Below, piece by piece: positions 1-8,785 of a DNA stretch of 64,000 nucleotides. Source of the DNA: Castellaniella hirudinis_A (GTDB lineage Bacteria > Pseudomonadota > Gammaproteobacteria > Burkholderiales > Burkholderiaceae_B). The position numbers and the translations under genes are program-made. Location: the NCBI RefSeq assembly GCF_047468865.1, contig NZ_JBLGTV010000009.1, positions 59,112 to 123,111 of the forward strand, written 5' to 3'. Numbering within the stretch: the first letter of the stretch is position 1; each line of letters starts with the position of its first letter. The notes under the pieces were generated by a model. That model had not been told where the DNA came from and searched no databases. It was given only the letters and a program-made list of their open reading frames with translations.

Positions 1-11
1 TCATGCCGGGA

Positions 12-914
12 TCAGGGGTTGGACTGTCCCCAGACCCAGGCGGCCAGGAGGCGGATCTGCTCTGGCGTCAGGTGGTTTTCCTGGGCCGGCATCTGATTAT
101 CGCGCCCATTGTTGATGGTTTCGATGATGGTGGCCTCGGAACTGCCATACAGCCAGACGTCATCGGTCAGGTTGGGGGCCCCCAGCAGGGTATTGCCCTT
201 GGCATCGGCCCCGTGGCAGGCCACGCAATAGGTATCGAAGCCGCGCTTGCCCGCATTGACCCGCAAGGGATCATGCGCCAGGCCGGAGAGCGAACGCACA
301 TACTGGGCGATGGCGGAGGCATCTTCAGGCTTGATCACCGCCCCCCAGGGCGGCATCACGCCATGACGCCCCTTGGTGATGGTTTCCAGGATCTGCTCGG
401 GTTCGCCCCCCCACAGCCAATCGGTGTCGGTCAGGTTGGGAAAACCGCGCCCCCCCTTGGCATCCGACCCATGGCACTGGGCACAGTTGTTCAGAAACAA
501 ACGCTGGCCGATGTCGCGCGCCTGGTCGTCGTGGGCGATGTCCGGGATCGGCATCTCGCGGAAGCGCGCATACACGGGCTCGATCTGGGCATTGAGCACG
601 GCCTGTTCTTCCAGCACTTGCTTGCCGGCGGTAAAGCCCAGCGTGCCCTGGAAACTGCCCAGACCCGGATACAGCGCCAGGTAGCCCAGGGCAAAAACGC
701 ACAGCAGCAGGTAGAACACCGTCCACCAGCGCGGCACCGGATTGTTGAGTTCGGTCAGATCCTCGTCCCAGACGTGGCCGGTATTGCCCTTGACCTCGAC
801 GTCCCGCTTCAGCCACTGCCACTGGGAAAACAACAGATAAACACACCAGACAATCCCGCCCAGCGCAATGACGGAAATGTAATAGCTCCAGAAACTGGTA
901 AAAAAGTCACTCAT
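12..914 (-). CDS. ccoP: cbb3-type cytochrome c oxidase subunit III (CcoP), dihaem cytochrome c
   Basis: Membrane-anchored dihaem cytochrome c that passes electrons to the CcoO/CcoN core of the high-affinity terminal oxidase. The 300-aa product has an N-terminal membrane segment (around FFTSFWSYYISVIALGG), a second hydrophobic stretch near residues 55-75, and two CXXCH haem c sites (CAQCH and CVACH), each followed by a typical cytochrome c fold. I start at the ATG giving MSDFFTSF; the longer open frame upstream only overlaps ccoQ. The start overlaps the end of ccoQ by 8 nt, so the two are translationally coupled. It is the last cco gene in the window; ccoG would normally follow beyond position 1. 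Confidence 0.95.
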   Translation of the reverse strand: MSDFFTSFWSYYISVIALGGIVWCVYLLFSQWQWLKRDVEVKGNTGHVWDEDLTELNNPVPRWWTVFYLLLCVFALGYLALYPGLGSFQGTLGFTAGKQVLEEQAVLNAQIEPVYARFREMPIPDIAHDDQARDIGQRLFLNNCAQCHGSDAKGGRGFPNLTDTDWLWGGEPEQILETITKGRHGVMPPWGAVIKPEDASAIAQYVRSLSGLAHDPLRVNAGKRGFDTYCVACHGADAKGNTLLGAPNLTDDVWLYGSSEATIIETINNGRDNQMPAQENHLTPEQIRLLAAWVWGQSNP

Positions 915-1095
915 GGGTATCCCCGGCTTTCTTGTCGTTGGAGGACTTGCCGATCTCGAATTCCTCGGGCAAATCGAAGGGCAATTGGGCGGACTTGCGG
1001 TTGGCCTCGGCGCGGTGCGACGACCAGGCCCACCAGACAATCCCGATGAATGTCACCATTGCCAGCACCGTCACCACGGCGTTGATTATGGACAT
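907..1095 (-). CDS. ccoQ: cbb3-type oxidase small subunit CcoQ
   Basis: Small single-span membrane subunit thought to stabilise the cbb3 oxidase. The 62-aa product starts MSIINAVV, has one hydrophobic helix (residues about 5-25, ending in WWAW) and a charged cytoplasmic tail containing the LPFDLPEEFE segment usual for CcoQ/FixQ. It begins 1 nt after the ccoO stop and overlaps ccoP by 8 nt. Position between ccoO and ccoP supports the call more strongly than sequence, since the family is short and variable. Confidence 0.88.
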   Translation of the reverse strand: MSIINAVVTVLAMVTFIGIVWWAWSSHRAEANRKSAQLPFDLPEEFEIGKSSNDKKAGDTHE

Positions 1096-1096
1096 G

Positions 1097-1756
1097 TCAG
1101 TGCTCCCCGCCCGCCTGCATGATGGCTTCGGCGGCGGCCCGGCTGGCGACCCCCAGCCCCTGCAGATACGCCACCACGGCATCTTCCTCGGTCTTGCCGA
1201 CCAGGGCCTGCGGCGCGGCCTCGATGTCGGCATCGGTGTAAGGCACGCCCAGGGTGCGCAGCACCTTCATGCGGTCTTGCACATCAGCCCCTTCGACGGT
1301 GTTGTGCTGCAGCCAGGGATACGCCGGCATATTGGACTCTTTGACCACGTCGCGCGGGTTGCGCAAGTGAATGCGGTGCCATTCGTCGGAATAACGCTGA
1401 CCGACCCGGGCCAGATCGGGGCCTGTGCGCTTGGATCCCCACAGGAAAGGGTGGTCGTAGACGGACTCGCCCGCCACCGAGTACGGCCCATAGCGCTGGA
1501 CTTCGGACTGCAACTGGCGGATTTGCTGCGAGTGACAGCCCACACAGCCTTCGCGGATGTAGATGTCGCGCCCGACCAGCCGGAGAGATTCGTAAGGCGC
1601 GACGCCTTCAATGGGCGTAGTGGTGGAATGCTGATAAAACAGCGGAATGATCTGCACCAGGCCGGAGAACGACACCACCAGGATGCTGAAAAAGATCAGC
1701 AAGCCAATGTTGCGCTCCAGCAATTCGTGGGAAAAGCGTTTTTTTGTACCAGACAT
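1097..1756 (-). CDS. ccoO: cbb3-type cytochrome c oxidase subunit II (CcoO), monohaem cytochrome c
   Basis: Monohaem cytochrome c subunit that carries electrons from CcoP to the CcoN active site. The 219-aa protein has an N-terminal membrane anchor (NIGLLIFFSILVVSFSGLVQI) and one CXXCH site (GCVGCH) in the usual EGCVGCHSQQIR context, with conserved YGPYSVAGE and GPDLARVG segments after it. A strong ribosome-binding site (AAGGAG) overlaps the ccoN stop codon 8 nt before the ATG, which indicates coupling to ccoN. Length is normal for the family. Confidence 0.95.
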   Translation of the reverse strand: MSGTKKRFSHELLERNIGLLIFFSILVVSFSGLVQIIPLFYQHSTTTPIEGVAPYESLRLVGRDIYIREGCVGCHSQQIRQLQSEVQRYGPYSVAGESVYDHPFLWGSKRTGPDLARVGQRYSDEWHRIHLRNPRDVVKESNMPAYPWLQHNTVEGADVQDRMKVLRTLGVPYTDADIEAAPQALVGKTEEDAVVAYLQGLGVASRAAAEAIMQAGGEH

Positions 1757-1769
1757 GGGGATGGACTCC

Positions 1770-3251
1770 TTAGGCCGACGCCGGCACGGCAGTGAGGGGG
1801 ACGTCGCGGGGGTCTGAGTTCGTCAGGGGAACAGGCGGATTGACGCCTTTCTGGCCCCGCACGGTCAGCCAGGTGTTCCAGGCCATCAGGCACATGCCCG
1901 CCAGGAAGAACAGCCCGCCCAGGGCGCGGATGGCATAGAACGGATAGGTGGCCTTGACGACTTCGACGAAGCTGTAGGTCAGCATGCCGTCGGCCCCGGT
2001 GGCGCGCCACATCAGACCCTGCATCACCCCGGCGATCCACATGGCGGCGATGTACAGCACCACCCCCAGCGTGGCCAGCCAGAAATGCAGATTGATCAGT
2101 TCGGGGCGCGCCATGGACTGGCGGCCATACAGGCGCGGGATCAGGTAGTACAGCGACCCGAAGGTGATCATGGCGACCCAGCCCAAGGCCCCAGAATGCA
2201 CGTGCCCCACCGTCCAGTCGGTGTAGTGCGACAGGGCGTTGACCGTGCGGATGGCCATCATCGAGCCTTCGAAGGTGGACATGCCATAAAAGGACAGCGC
2301 CACCACCATGAACTTCAGGATGGGATCGGTGCGCAGCTTGTGCCAAGCCCCCGACAGGGTCATGATGCCGTTGATCATGCCCCCCCACGACGGGGCCAGC
2401 AGGATGAGGGAGAACACCATGCCCAGGGACTGCGTCCAGTCGGGCAGCGAGGTATACAGCAGGTGGTGCGGGCCCGCCCACATATAGGTAAAGGCCAGGG
2501 CCCAGAAGTGGACGATCGACAGGCGATAGGAATAAATGGGACGCTCGGCCTGCTTGGGCACGAAGTAATACATCATGCCCAGAAAGCTGGTGGTCAGGAA
2601 GAACCCGACGGCATTGTGGCCGTACCACCACTGCACCATGGCATCCTGCACCCCGGGATAGATGGAATAGGATTTCCAGCCCGACACGGGGAGTTCCAGG
2701 TTGTTGAATATATACAACATGGCAATGGTCAGGATGTAGGATCCGAAGAACCAGTTGGCCACGTAGATGTGCTTGACCCGGCGCCTGACGATGGTGCCGA
2801 AGAACACAATGGCATACACCACCCAGACCAGCGTGACCAGAATGTCCAGCGGCCATTCGAGTTCGGCGTATTCCTTGGTGCTGGTAAAGCCCATGGGCAG
2901 GGTGATCACCGCCCCCACCAGGACAACCTGCCAGCCCCAGAAGGTGAAGGCCGCCAGTTTATCGGAGAACAGCCGGGCCTGACAGGTGCGTTGCACCACG
3001 TAATAGGACGTGGCAAACAGAGCACTGCCGCCAAAAGCGAAAATGACGGCATTGGTGTGCAGAGGCCGCAGGCGGCCGTAGCTGAACCACGGAGTATTGA
3101 AATTGAGTTCGGGCCAAATCAATTGTGAGGCGATCAAAACGCCCAACGCCATGCCCACGACACCCCAGAAGACGGTGGCAATCGTGAACTGTCGGACAAT
3201 CCGATAATTGAAGGTTTCGGCCGTTGATCCGGAGCGCCCGGTCGTGCCCAT
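1770..3251 (-). CDS. ccoN: cbb3-type cytochrome c oxidase catalytic subunit I (CcoN)
   Basis: Catalytic subunit of the proton-pumping cbb3 oxidase used at low oxygen. The 493-aa protein has about 12 membrane helices and the expected metal-ligand motifs: HTNA near residue 65, GHNAVGF, the PHH pair in WAGPHHLL and the HVH pair in VGHVHSG. The start MGTTGRSG is preceded by GAGGGG about 8 nt upstream. A perfect FNR/Anr box (3327-3340) lies about 80 nt upstream, so expression should rise as oxygen falls. ccoS lies just upstream on the same strand. Confidence 0.97.
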   Translation of the reverse strand: MGTTGRSGSTAETFNYRIVRQFTIATVFWGVVGMALGVLIASQLIWPELNFNTPWFSYGRLRPLHTNAVIFAFGGSALFATSYYVVQRTCQARLFSDKLAAFTFWGWQVVLVGAVITLPMGFTSTKEYAELEWPLDILVTLVWVVYAIVFFGTIVRRRVKHIYVANWFFGSYILTIAMLYIFNNLELPVSGWKSYSIYPGVQDAMVQWWYGHNAVGFFLTTSFLGMMYYFVPKQAERPIYSYRLSIVHFWALAFTYMWAGPHHLLYTSLPDWTQSLGMVFSLILLAPSWGGMINGIMTLSGAWHKLRTDPILKFMVVALSFYGMSTFEGSMMAIRTVNALSHYTDWTVGHVHSGALGWVAMITFGSLYYLIPRLYGRQSMARPELINLHFWLATLGVVLYIAAMWIAGVMQGLMWRATGADGMLTYSFVEVVKATYPFYAIRALGGLFFLAGMCLMAWNTWLTVRGQKGVNPPVPLTNSDPRDVPLTAVPASA

Positions 3252-3326
3252 AGGTGTTCCCCTCGAAACAAGTTAAAACGAAATTTTTATAAACCTGAAT
3301 GTTCCCTGAAGCAGCACAAAAGAACC

Positions 3327-3340
3327 TTGATTTAGATCAA
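3327..3340 (-). promoter_or_regulatory. FNR/Anr box upstream of ccoN
   Basis: TTGAT-TTAG-ATCAA is a perfect match to the FNR/Anr consensus (TTGAT N4 ATCAA). If it acts at -41.5, transcription would start near 3292, about 40 nt before the ccoN ATG; the -10 position then reads GAACAT, which is weak, as activated promoters often are. The box overlaps the ccoS stop codon (3337-3339), so ccoNOQP appears to have its own promoter embedded in the end of ccoS. Confidence 0.8.
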
Positions 3341-3498
3341 TCCTGATCCGAACATCCGCGATCGTCATCATCCAGAATGGACTGGGCGGCCGCCTGGGTA
3401 TCGTCGAACTGCCCCGAGAAAATCGCCCACCACAAAGCCACCCCGATCAACAGGACAAACAACAAAGAAATGGGCAACAGCAAAAACAGGCCATCCAT
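3337..3498 (-). CDS. ccoS: cbb3-type oxidase assembly protein CcoS
   Basis: Small membrane protein needed for maturation of cbb3 oxidase (cofactor insertion). It is a 53-aa frame read directly from the sequence: it starts MDGLFLLLPISLL, has one N-terminal hydrophobic helix (residues about 4-27) with the WWAIFSGQFDD segment diagnostic of CcoS, and ends in an acidic tail (DDDDRGC). It begins 12 nt after the stop of the ccoI-like gene, the usual ccoI-ccoS order. Its stop codon lies within the ccoN FNR box. Confidence 0.88.
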   Translation of the reverse strand: MDGLFLLLPISLLFVLLIGVALWWAIFSGQFDDTQAAAQSILDDDDRGCSDQD

Positions 3499-3510
3499 GG
3501 CGCGCCTCGC

Positions 3511-4485
3511 CTAAACCGGGCTGGCCAATGCCGCCCGCGGCCCGCCGGACGGCGCGTGCCGCGCCAGACGCCAGGCATTGGCCGCCACCGCCAGCGAAGA
3601 CAGCAGCATGGTGATGGCCGCCAGCCAAGGTTGCACCAGGCCCACGGCAGCCAGAGGCGTCATCAGCACATGCCAGATCAAGGAGCCATACAGATTCTGG
3701 CGGGCGATGCGGCGGGTGGCGTGATCCAGATCCGCCCGGCCCTGCCGGGCGGACGGCCCGTCCAGCGGCAGAGCATCCGGGCAAGCCGGAGCCGCCAGGC
3801 GCAAGCTGGCGGCCCGGCGCGCCGCCAGGGCGGCCGGCACCGACATGGACATGGCACAGGGACAGCTCATGACCAGCAGCGCCACGGTCACGGCCAAAGC
3901 ATGATCGGGGCTGGCCTGCCACCACCAGGCGCCCACCAGGGCGGCCAGGGCAATCTGGACACAGACGAACCAGAAGGCGACACGATCGGCCTGGGCCATC
4001 AACTGGGCGTCGGCCGCCGGCAAGGCCGCCTGAACCGCCGCCGCTGACGGATCGGGGGCATCGAAAGATTGGCGGGCGCAGAATTCCAGAAACCGGGCAC
4101 TGAGCAGGAAGGCGACGAACATGGCCACGGACTCGAAATAGACCTCGCCCGCATCGTGCCAGGTCGCCCATATGCTGGGGATGAAGGCGGCCAGAATGCC
4201 CAGGGCCACCGGCACGTCCATGCCCACCCGTCCTCGGCGCAGGCTGTCCAGCGCGCCCTGCCACACCGGCCAGGCGCAATACAGCACCAGCGGCACGCAC
4301 AGCACCAGGCTGATCCAGTTCATCAGGACGATGGCCTGCTCCAGCGCTTGCTGGGATTCGGCGGAACGCACGCCATGGCGCAGATAACCCGGAAAAGCCA
4401 GCATCATGACCTGCATCATGACCAGCCAGGCCAAGCCGGTGCGGGCCAGCATATGGCGGCGCGCACGACGCATGGCATCGCTCAT
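3511..4485 (-). CDS. CcoI/FixI-like P-type ATPase remnant: membrane domain only
   Basis: Occupies the place of CcoI, the P1B-type copper ATPase needed to assemble cbb3 oxidase, but is only 324 aa instead of the usual 700-800. About eight membrane helices are kept, including the CPC metal-binding motif (residues about 208-210, SCPCAMSMSVPAALAA) and the family's C-terminal pair (ARQNLYGSLIWH...PWLAA...NAWRLAR). The actuator domain (TGES) is replaced by a short linker at about 140-165, and the whole phosphorylation/nucleotide domain (DKTGT, GDGxND) by about 30 residues at 228-258. It therefore cannot be a working ATPase by itself. Start: an FNR-dependent promoter predicts transcription from about 4521, favouring this ATG; an in-frame ATG at 4521 would be leaderless. 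The frame is clean and in operon context, so I call it a gene and not a pseudogene. Confidence 0.8.
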   Translation of the reverse strand: MSDAMRRARRHMLARTGLAWLVMMQVMMLAFPGYLRHGVRSAESQQALEQAIVLMNWISLVLCVPLVLYCAWPVWQGALDSLRRGRVGMDVPVALGILAAFIPSIWATWHDAGEVYFESVAMFVAFLLSARFLEFCARQSFDAPDPSAAAVQAALPAADAQLMAQADRVAFWFVCVQIALAALVGAWWWQASPDHALAVTVALLVMSCPCAMSMSVPAALAARRAASLRLAAPACPDALPLDGPSARQGRADLDHATRRIARQNLYGSLIWHVLMTPLAAVGLVQPWLAAITMLLSSLAVAANAWRLARHAPSGGPRAALASPV

Positions 4486-4527
4486 GAAGGGGGGCGGCGT
4501 CAGCAAAGATAGCGTAGACATTAGCGA

Positions 4528-4569
4528 ACTATAGCCAGTTCCCCACAACCCAGCCTTGACCCAGATCAA
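4528..4569 (-). promoter_or_regulatory. FNR/Anr-dependent promoter of the ccoI-like/ccoS genes
   Basis: The FNR/Anr box TTGAC-CCAG-ATCAA (4556-4569) matches the consensus at 9 of 10 positions. A -10 hexamer TATAGT lies at 4533-4528 on the minus strand. The box centre and the -10 centre are 32 nt apart, exactly the spacing of a class II (-41.5) activated promoter. This puts the transcription start at about 4521, 36 nt before the favoured start codon at 4485. Confidence 0.75.
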
Positions 4570-4626
4570 GGATTGCAGTCGCCCGCGAGACCCTTGACAT
4601 CGGCGCATGCCGCCCATGCTGGGCGC

Positions 4627-4656
4627 AAAAAAAAGCGGGAAGGCAATGCCTTCCCG
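4627..4656 (-). terminator. rho-independent terminator of aceA
   Basis: A 9-bp perfect stem, CGGGAAGGC (4636-4644) with GCCTTCCCG (4648-4656) and a 3-nt loop, is followed on the minus strand by GC and eight T residues. It lies about 175 nt downstream of the aceA stop codon in the correct orientation. Confidence 0.85.
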
Positions 4657-4829
4657 AAACACACCGCAGGGGACCCCTCTCTGCTCAGGGAGGCCCCTCC
4701 GGGCCGCCCTGGCCAGCCAATACGGCGGGCTTGTTGCCATCCGCCGCGCGGCCTGCAAAGCCGCTTGGCTTATCCCCTGTCCTCTCGGTTCTTTCCAGGC
4801 GGATGCGTCCGGCATCCGCCCCGGCCCGC

Positions 4830-6140
<1,311 letters not shown>

Positions 6141-6219
6141 GGTGTTGCTCCTGTGTCGTCAATTAAAAGATTCGATGAGAAACAGTCTACGCGATTGCTG
6201 CGCCGCACATAGTAACCAT

Positions 6220-6233
6220 GTCTTATATAAGAC
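6220..6233. promoter_or_regulatory. 14-bp perfect palindrome in the aceA promoter region
   Basis: GTCTTATATAAGAC is fully self-complementary and lies 80 nt upstream of the aceA start, within the likely promoter. Its size suits a dimeric regulator such as a GntR-type protein. The regulator is not identified. Confidence 0.5.
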
Positions 6234-6270
6234 AATAAATTTTATTCTTTTATATCAATTGATTATATTA

Positions 6271-6293
6271 TTAATTTCATGCTATGAAATTAA
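6271..6293. promoter_or_regulatory. inverted repeat operator candidate, copy 1
   Basis: Perfect 10-bp arms, TTAATTTCAT and ATGAAATTAA, are separated by GCT. The core TTTCAT-N3-ATGAAA recurs exactly at 6359-6373, with centres 84 bp apart (about eight helical turns). Confidence 0.5.
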
Positions 6294-6358
6294 TTTCCCG
6301 ATCATGAAACAAACTTGAACGCATTGCAGCATTTCCATTTCATATCTTAAAACCATAC

Positions 6359-6373
6359 TTTCATCATATGAAA
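6359..6373. promoter_or_regulatory. inverted repeat operator candidate, copy 2
   Basis: TTTCAT-CAT-ATGAAA has the same core and spacer length as the element at 6271-6293. It lies 70 nt before the queF start. Two identical cores in helical phase suggest cooperative binding of one regulator to both. Confidence 0.45.
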
Positions 6374-6442
6374 TATCCCCCAAGGCAACGGTACAATGCA
6401 GGCCGCAAGCCCGTGGCATTCTTCAACCCATCCGTCGACATC

Positions 6443-7273
6443 ATGGAAACCTCCGCTCTCGAACACAGCCCGCTGGGGCGCGCCACCCAGGGATCGGCGC
6501 ACTACGACCCCGCCCTGCTGTTTCCCATCGCCCGCAGCGAGACCCGCGCGGGCCTGCACCTGCCCCAGGCCCCCCACGGGGCGGACATCTGGAACGCCTA
6601 CGAGCTCTCATGGCTGAACGCCAGGGGCCGTCCGGTGGTGGCCATGGGACGGTTCACGTTTTCGGCGGCCAGCCCGCACCTGATCGAATCCAAGTCCTTC
6701 AAGCTATACCTGAACAGCTTCAACGAAGATCGCTTCGAATACCCTGAAATCGTGCAACAGCGCCTGCATACCGATCTCAGCCGCGCCTGCGGCAAGCCGG
6801 TGCACGTGGAAATCCTGTCGGTGCGGCCGGCTTTTGAACTCAGTTGCGCCCCGCTGCGCGGCACGTGCATCGACGACCAGGACATCGACTTCGCCCCGGC
6901 GGCGGCCCCCGCGCCGGACACCCTGGCGCTGTCGCAGCCCGCCCCGTTCGTGCGCGAAACCCTGGTCACCGAACTGCTGAAATCCAACTGTCCCGTCACC
7001 GGCCAGCCCGATTGGGCCAGCCTGCAAATCCAATACGCCGGGCCGCGTCTCGACCGCGCCGGGTTGCTGCGCTTTATCGTGTCGCTGCGCCAGCACGGCG
7101 AATTCCACGAACTCTGCGTGGAAAAAATCTACGGGGAAATCATGGCGCGCTGCAAGCCCGAAGAACTGCTGGTGTATGCGCGCTACACCCGCCGGGGCGG
7201 GCTCGACATCAACCCCTGGCGGGCCAATTTCCAACCCAAGGACATCGGGCAGACGCGCACGCTGCGGCAGTAG
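6443..7273 (+). CDS. queF: NADPH-dependent 7-cyano-7-deazaguanine reductase (QueF)
   Basis: Reduces preQ0 to preQ1 in queuosine biosynthesis for tRNA modification. The 276-aa product is the long, two-domain (YqfF-like) type. It has ELSWLNARGRPVVA and the ESKSFKLYLNSFN signature in the N-terminal half, the catalytic Cys in LLKSNCPVTGQPDW, and the C-terminal substrate motifs FHELCVEKIY and YARYTRRGGLDINPWR. I choose the ATG giving METSALEH, which matches family length; the in-frame ATG at 6368 overlaps an operator-like palindrome. It is divergent from aceA with no partner gene. Confidence 0.95.
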   Translation: METSALEHSPLGRATQGSAHYDPALLFPIARSETRAGLHLPQAPHGADIWNAYELSWLNARGRPVVAMGRFTFSAASPHLIESKSFKLYLNSFNEDRFEYPEIVQQRLHTDLSRACGKPVHVEILSVRPAFELSCAPLRGTCIDDQDIDFAPAAAPAPDTLALSQPAPFVRETLVTELLKSNCPVTGQPDWASLQIQYAGPRLDRAGLLRFIVSLRQHGEFHELCVEKIYGEIMARCKPEELLVYARYTRRGGLDINPWRANFQPKDIGQTRTLRQ

Positions 7274-7601
7274 AAAACATGGCCGGCAACACTCGCATCC
7301 CGTCCTTCGGACGTGAAGGCCCGGCCCATGTCACGACACACCCCCGCGCCGGCATACGAAGGCCGCGCATCGGAACCGCGGTGCAGGCCCCAGCCCAAAG
7401 GCATACAGACAGGCATCTGTCAAGACCTTGCATTCCAAATACATGCCGATACAATACGAACCGTTCTGAATATGTTCTGAACACGTCCTGAACAAGAAAG
7501 CATTGAAAGTACAGGTTTATGCTTCAAGAATACCAGCCAGAAGCTGGTAGCTCCGATCTGTGCTCGGGTGTACACACCCAGTCCAAAGGCCAGACCCTTT
7601 C
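7274..7601. other. leader region of the exopolysaccharide operon
   Basis: This 328-nt region holds three direct repeats spaced by 11 bp (7463-7492), a candidate sigma-70 promoter (TTGAAA at 7503-7508, 17-nt spacer, AAGAAT at 7526-7531) and a 7-bp stem-loop (TACCAGC 7531-7537 with GCTGGTA 7543-7549) in the predicted leader. No protein is supported. Confidence 0.45.
7463..7492 (+). repeat. three direct repeats upstream of the wecB promoter
   Basis: GTTCTGAA (7463), GTTCTGAA (7474) and GTCCTGAA (7485) lie on the same face of the helix with an 11-bp period, ending 10 nt before the candidate -35 element. This is the layout of an activator site, such as one for a response regulator or an enhancer-type protein. 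Confidence 0.45.
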
Positions 7602-8747
7602 ATGAAGGTTCTTTCCATATTCGGCACACGCCCCGAAGCCATCAAAATGGCCCCGCTGGTGCAAGCCATCGAACGTGCACCAGCACTGAACAGCATCGTC
7701 TGCATCACTGGCCAGCACCGGGAAATGCTGGATCAGGTCACCACCCTGTTCGGTTTGCGGGCCGATCACGACTTGCAAGTCATGCTCCCCAACCAGACCC
7801 TGAACGGACTGTTCGGGCGCACCCTGGAGCGCCTGGACGCTGTCTTGACGGCCGAATCCCCCGATCTGGTGCTGGTGCACGGCGACACCACCACGGCATG
7901 CGCCGCCGCCATGGCCAGCTTTCACCGCCGCATCGCTGTCGGGCACGTCGAGGCGGGCCTGCGCACCGGCGATCTGAACCAACCTTTTCCCGAAGAAATG
8001 AATCGGCGGGTCATCGACGGCATCAGCCAATGGCTGTTTGCCCCCACGGCGCAGTCCGCCGCCAACCTGGCCCGGGAAAACACGCCCGGACAGGTGCTGG
8101 TGACCGGCAATACCGTCATCGACGCCCTGGCCTGGACCAGCGGCACCCTGGCCCCGGGATCGGAGCGGGATCTGGCGCTGCGCGCCAAGTATCCCTGGCT
8201 TGCGCCGGGCAAGCGGCTGATTCTGGTGACTGGTCATCGCCGAGAAAATTTCGGCCAGGGCTTCGACGGCATCTGCGCGGCGCTGACGGCGCTGGCGGCC
8301 CGCCAGGACGTGCAAATCGTCTACCCTGTCCATCTCAATCCCAAGGTGCGCGACACGGTCATGGCGCGTCTGGACGGGCGGCCCGCCATACGACTCATCG
8401 ACCCGCTGTCCTATCTGGATTTTGTCTGGTTCATGCAACAAGCCTACATCATCCTGACCGATTCCGGCGGCGTCCAAGAAGAAGCGCCTTACCTGGGCAA
8501 GCCGGTGCTCGTCATGCGTGAAGTCACCGAGCGCCCGGAAGCCGTGCGCGCCGGGACGGTCGTCCTGGTGGGCACCGACCCGGCGCGCATCCAGTCCGAA
8601 GTCAACCGCCTGCTGGACGACGCGCCGCACCATGCCAGTTTCTGCCGCCGCATCAACCCGTATGGCGACGGCATGGCCAGCGCCCGCATTGTCTCCGCAC
8701 TCATTGGCGAACCCGTCAATACATTCCAGCCGCCCAAACACGACTGA
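7602..8747 (+). CDS. wecB: UDP-N-acetylglucosamine 2-epimerase (non-hydrolysing)
   Basis: Converts UDP-GlcNAc to UDP-ManNAc. The 381-aa protein has the family's opening motif FGTRPEAIKMAPLV, HGDTTT, the VGHVEAGLRTGD segment, EEMNRR, TGHRRENFG, and the substrate-binding DSGGVQEEAPYLGKPVLVMR near the C-terminus. I start at MKVLSIFGTRPEA, not the upstream GTG. It is the first gene of the polysaccharide operon (next gene 38 nt downstream); in E. coli the NfrA/NfrB glycan also needs WecB, which points to a ManNAc-containing product here. Confidence 0.93.
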   Translation: MKVLSIFGTRPEAIKMAPLVQAIERAPALNSIVCITGQHREMLDQVTTLFGLRADHDLQVMLPNQTLNGLFGRTLERLDAVLTAESPDLVLVHGDTTTACAAAMASFHRRIAVGHVEAGLRTGDLNQPFPEEMNRRVIDGISQWLFAPTAQSAANLARENTPGQVLVTGNTVIDALAWTSGTLAPGSERDLALRAKYPWLAPGKRLILVTGHRRENFGQGFDGICAALTALAARQDVQIVYPVHLNPKVRDTVMARLDGRPAIRLIDPLSYLDFVWFMQQAYIILTDSGGVQEEAPYLGKPVLVMREVTERPEAVRAGTVVLVGTDPARIQSEVNRLLDDAPHHASFCRRINPYGDGMASARIVSALIGEPVNTFQPPKHD

Positions 8748-8785
8748 CTCAATGACTGTCACATCCACTTTTTGATGGGAAAGCC

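Larger units (their letters stand above)
4486..4829. other. intergenic region between aceA and the ccoI-like gene
   Basis: This 344-nt stretch holds an FNR-type promoter for the ccoI-like gene (4528-4569) and the rho-independent terminator of aceA (4627-4656). Reading frames crossing it have no recognisable protein features. The part from 4657 to 4829 shows nothing I can assign. Confidence 0.6.
6141..6442. other. divergent aceA-queF regulatory region, AT-rich
   Basis: This 302-nt region is strikingly AT-rich from about 6210 to 6370 against a GC-rich background. It contains three perfect palindromic elements, listed separately (6220-6233, 6271-6293, 6359-6373). I could not fix either promoter with confidence. 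No protein is supported here. Confidence 0.6.

Noticed and set aside
3511..4485. The ccoI-like gene as a plain pseudogene
   Set aside because: No frameshift or stop is present, domain borders are clean, helices are intact and an FNR promoter is kept; decay would usually leave damage.
7288..7305. Small hairpin CGTCC-TTC-GGACG after queF as a terminator
   Set aside because: Only a 5-bp stem and no T-tract.
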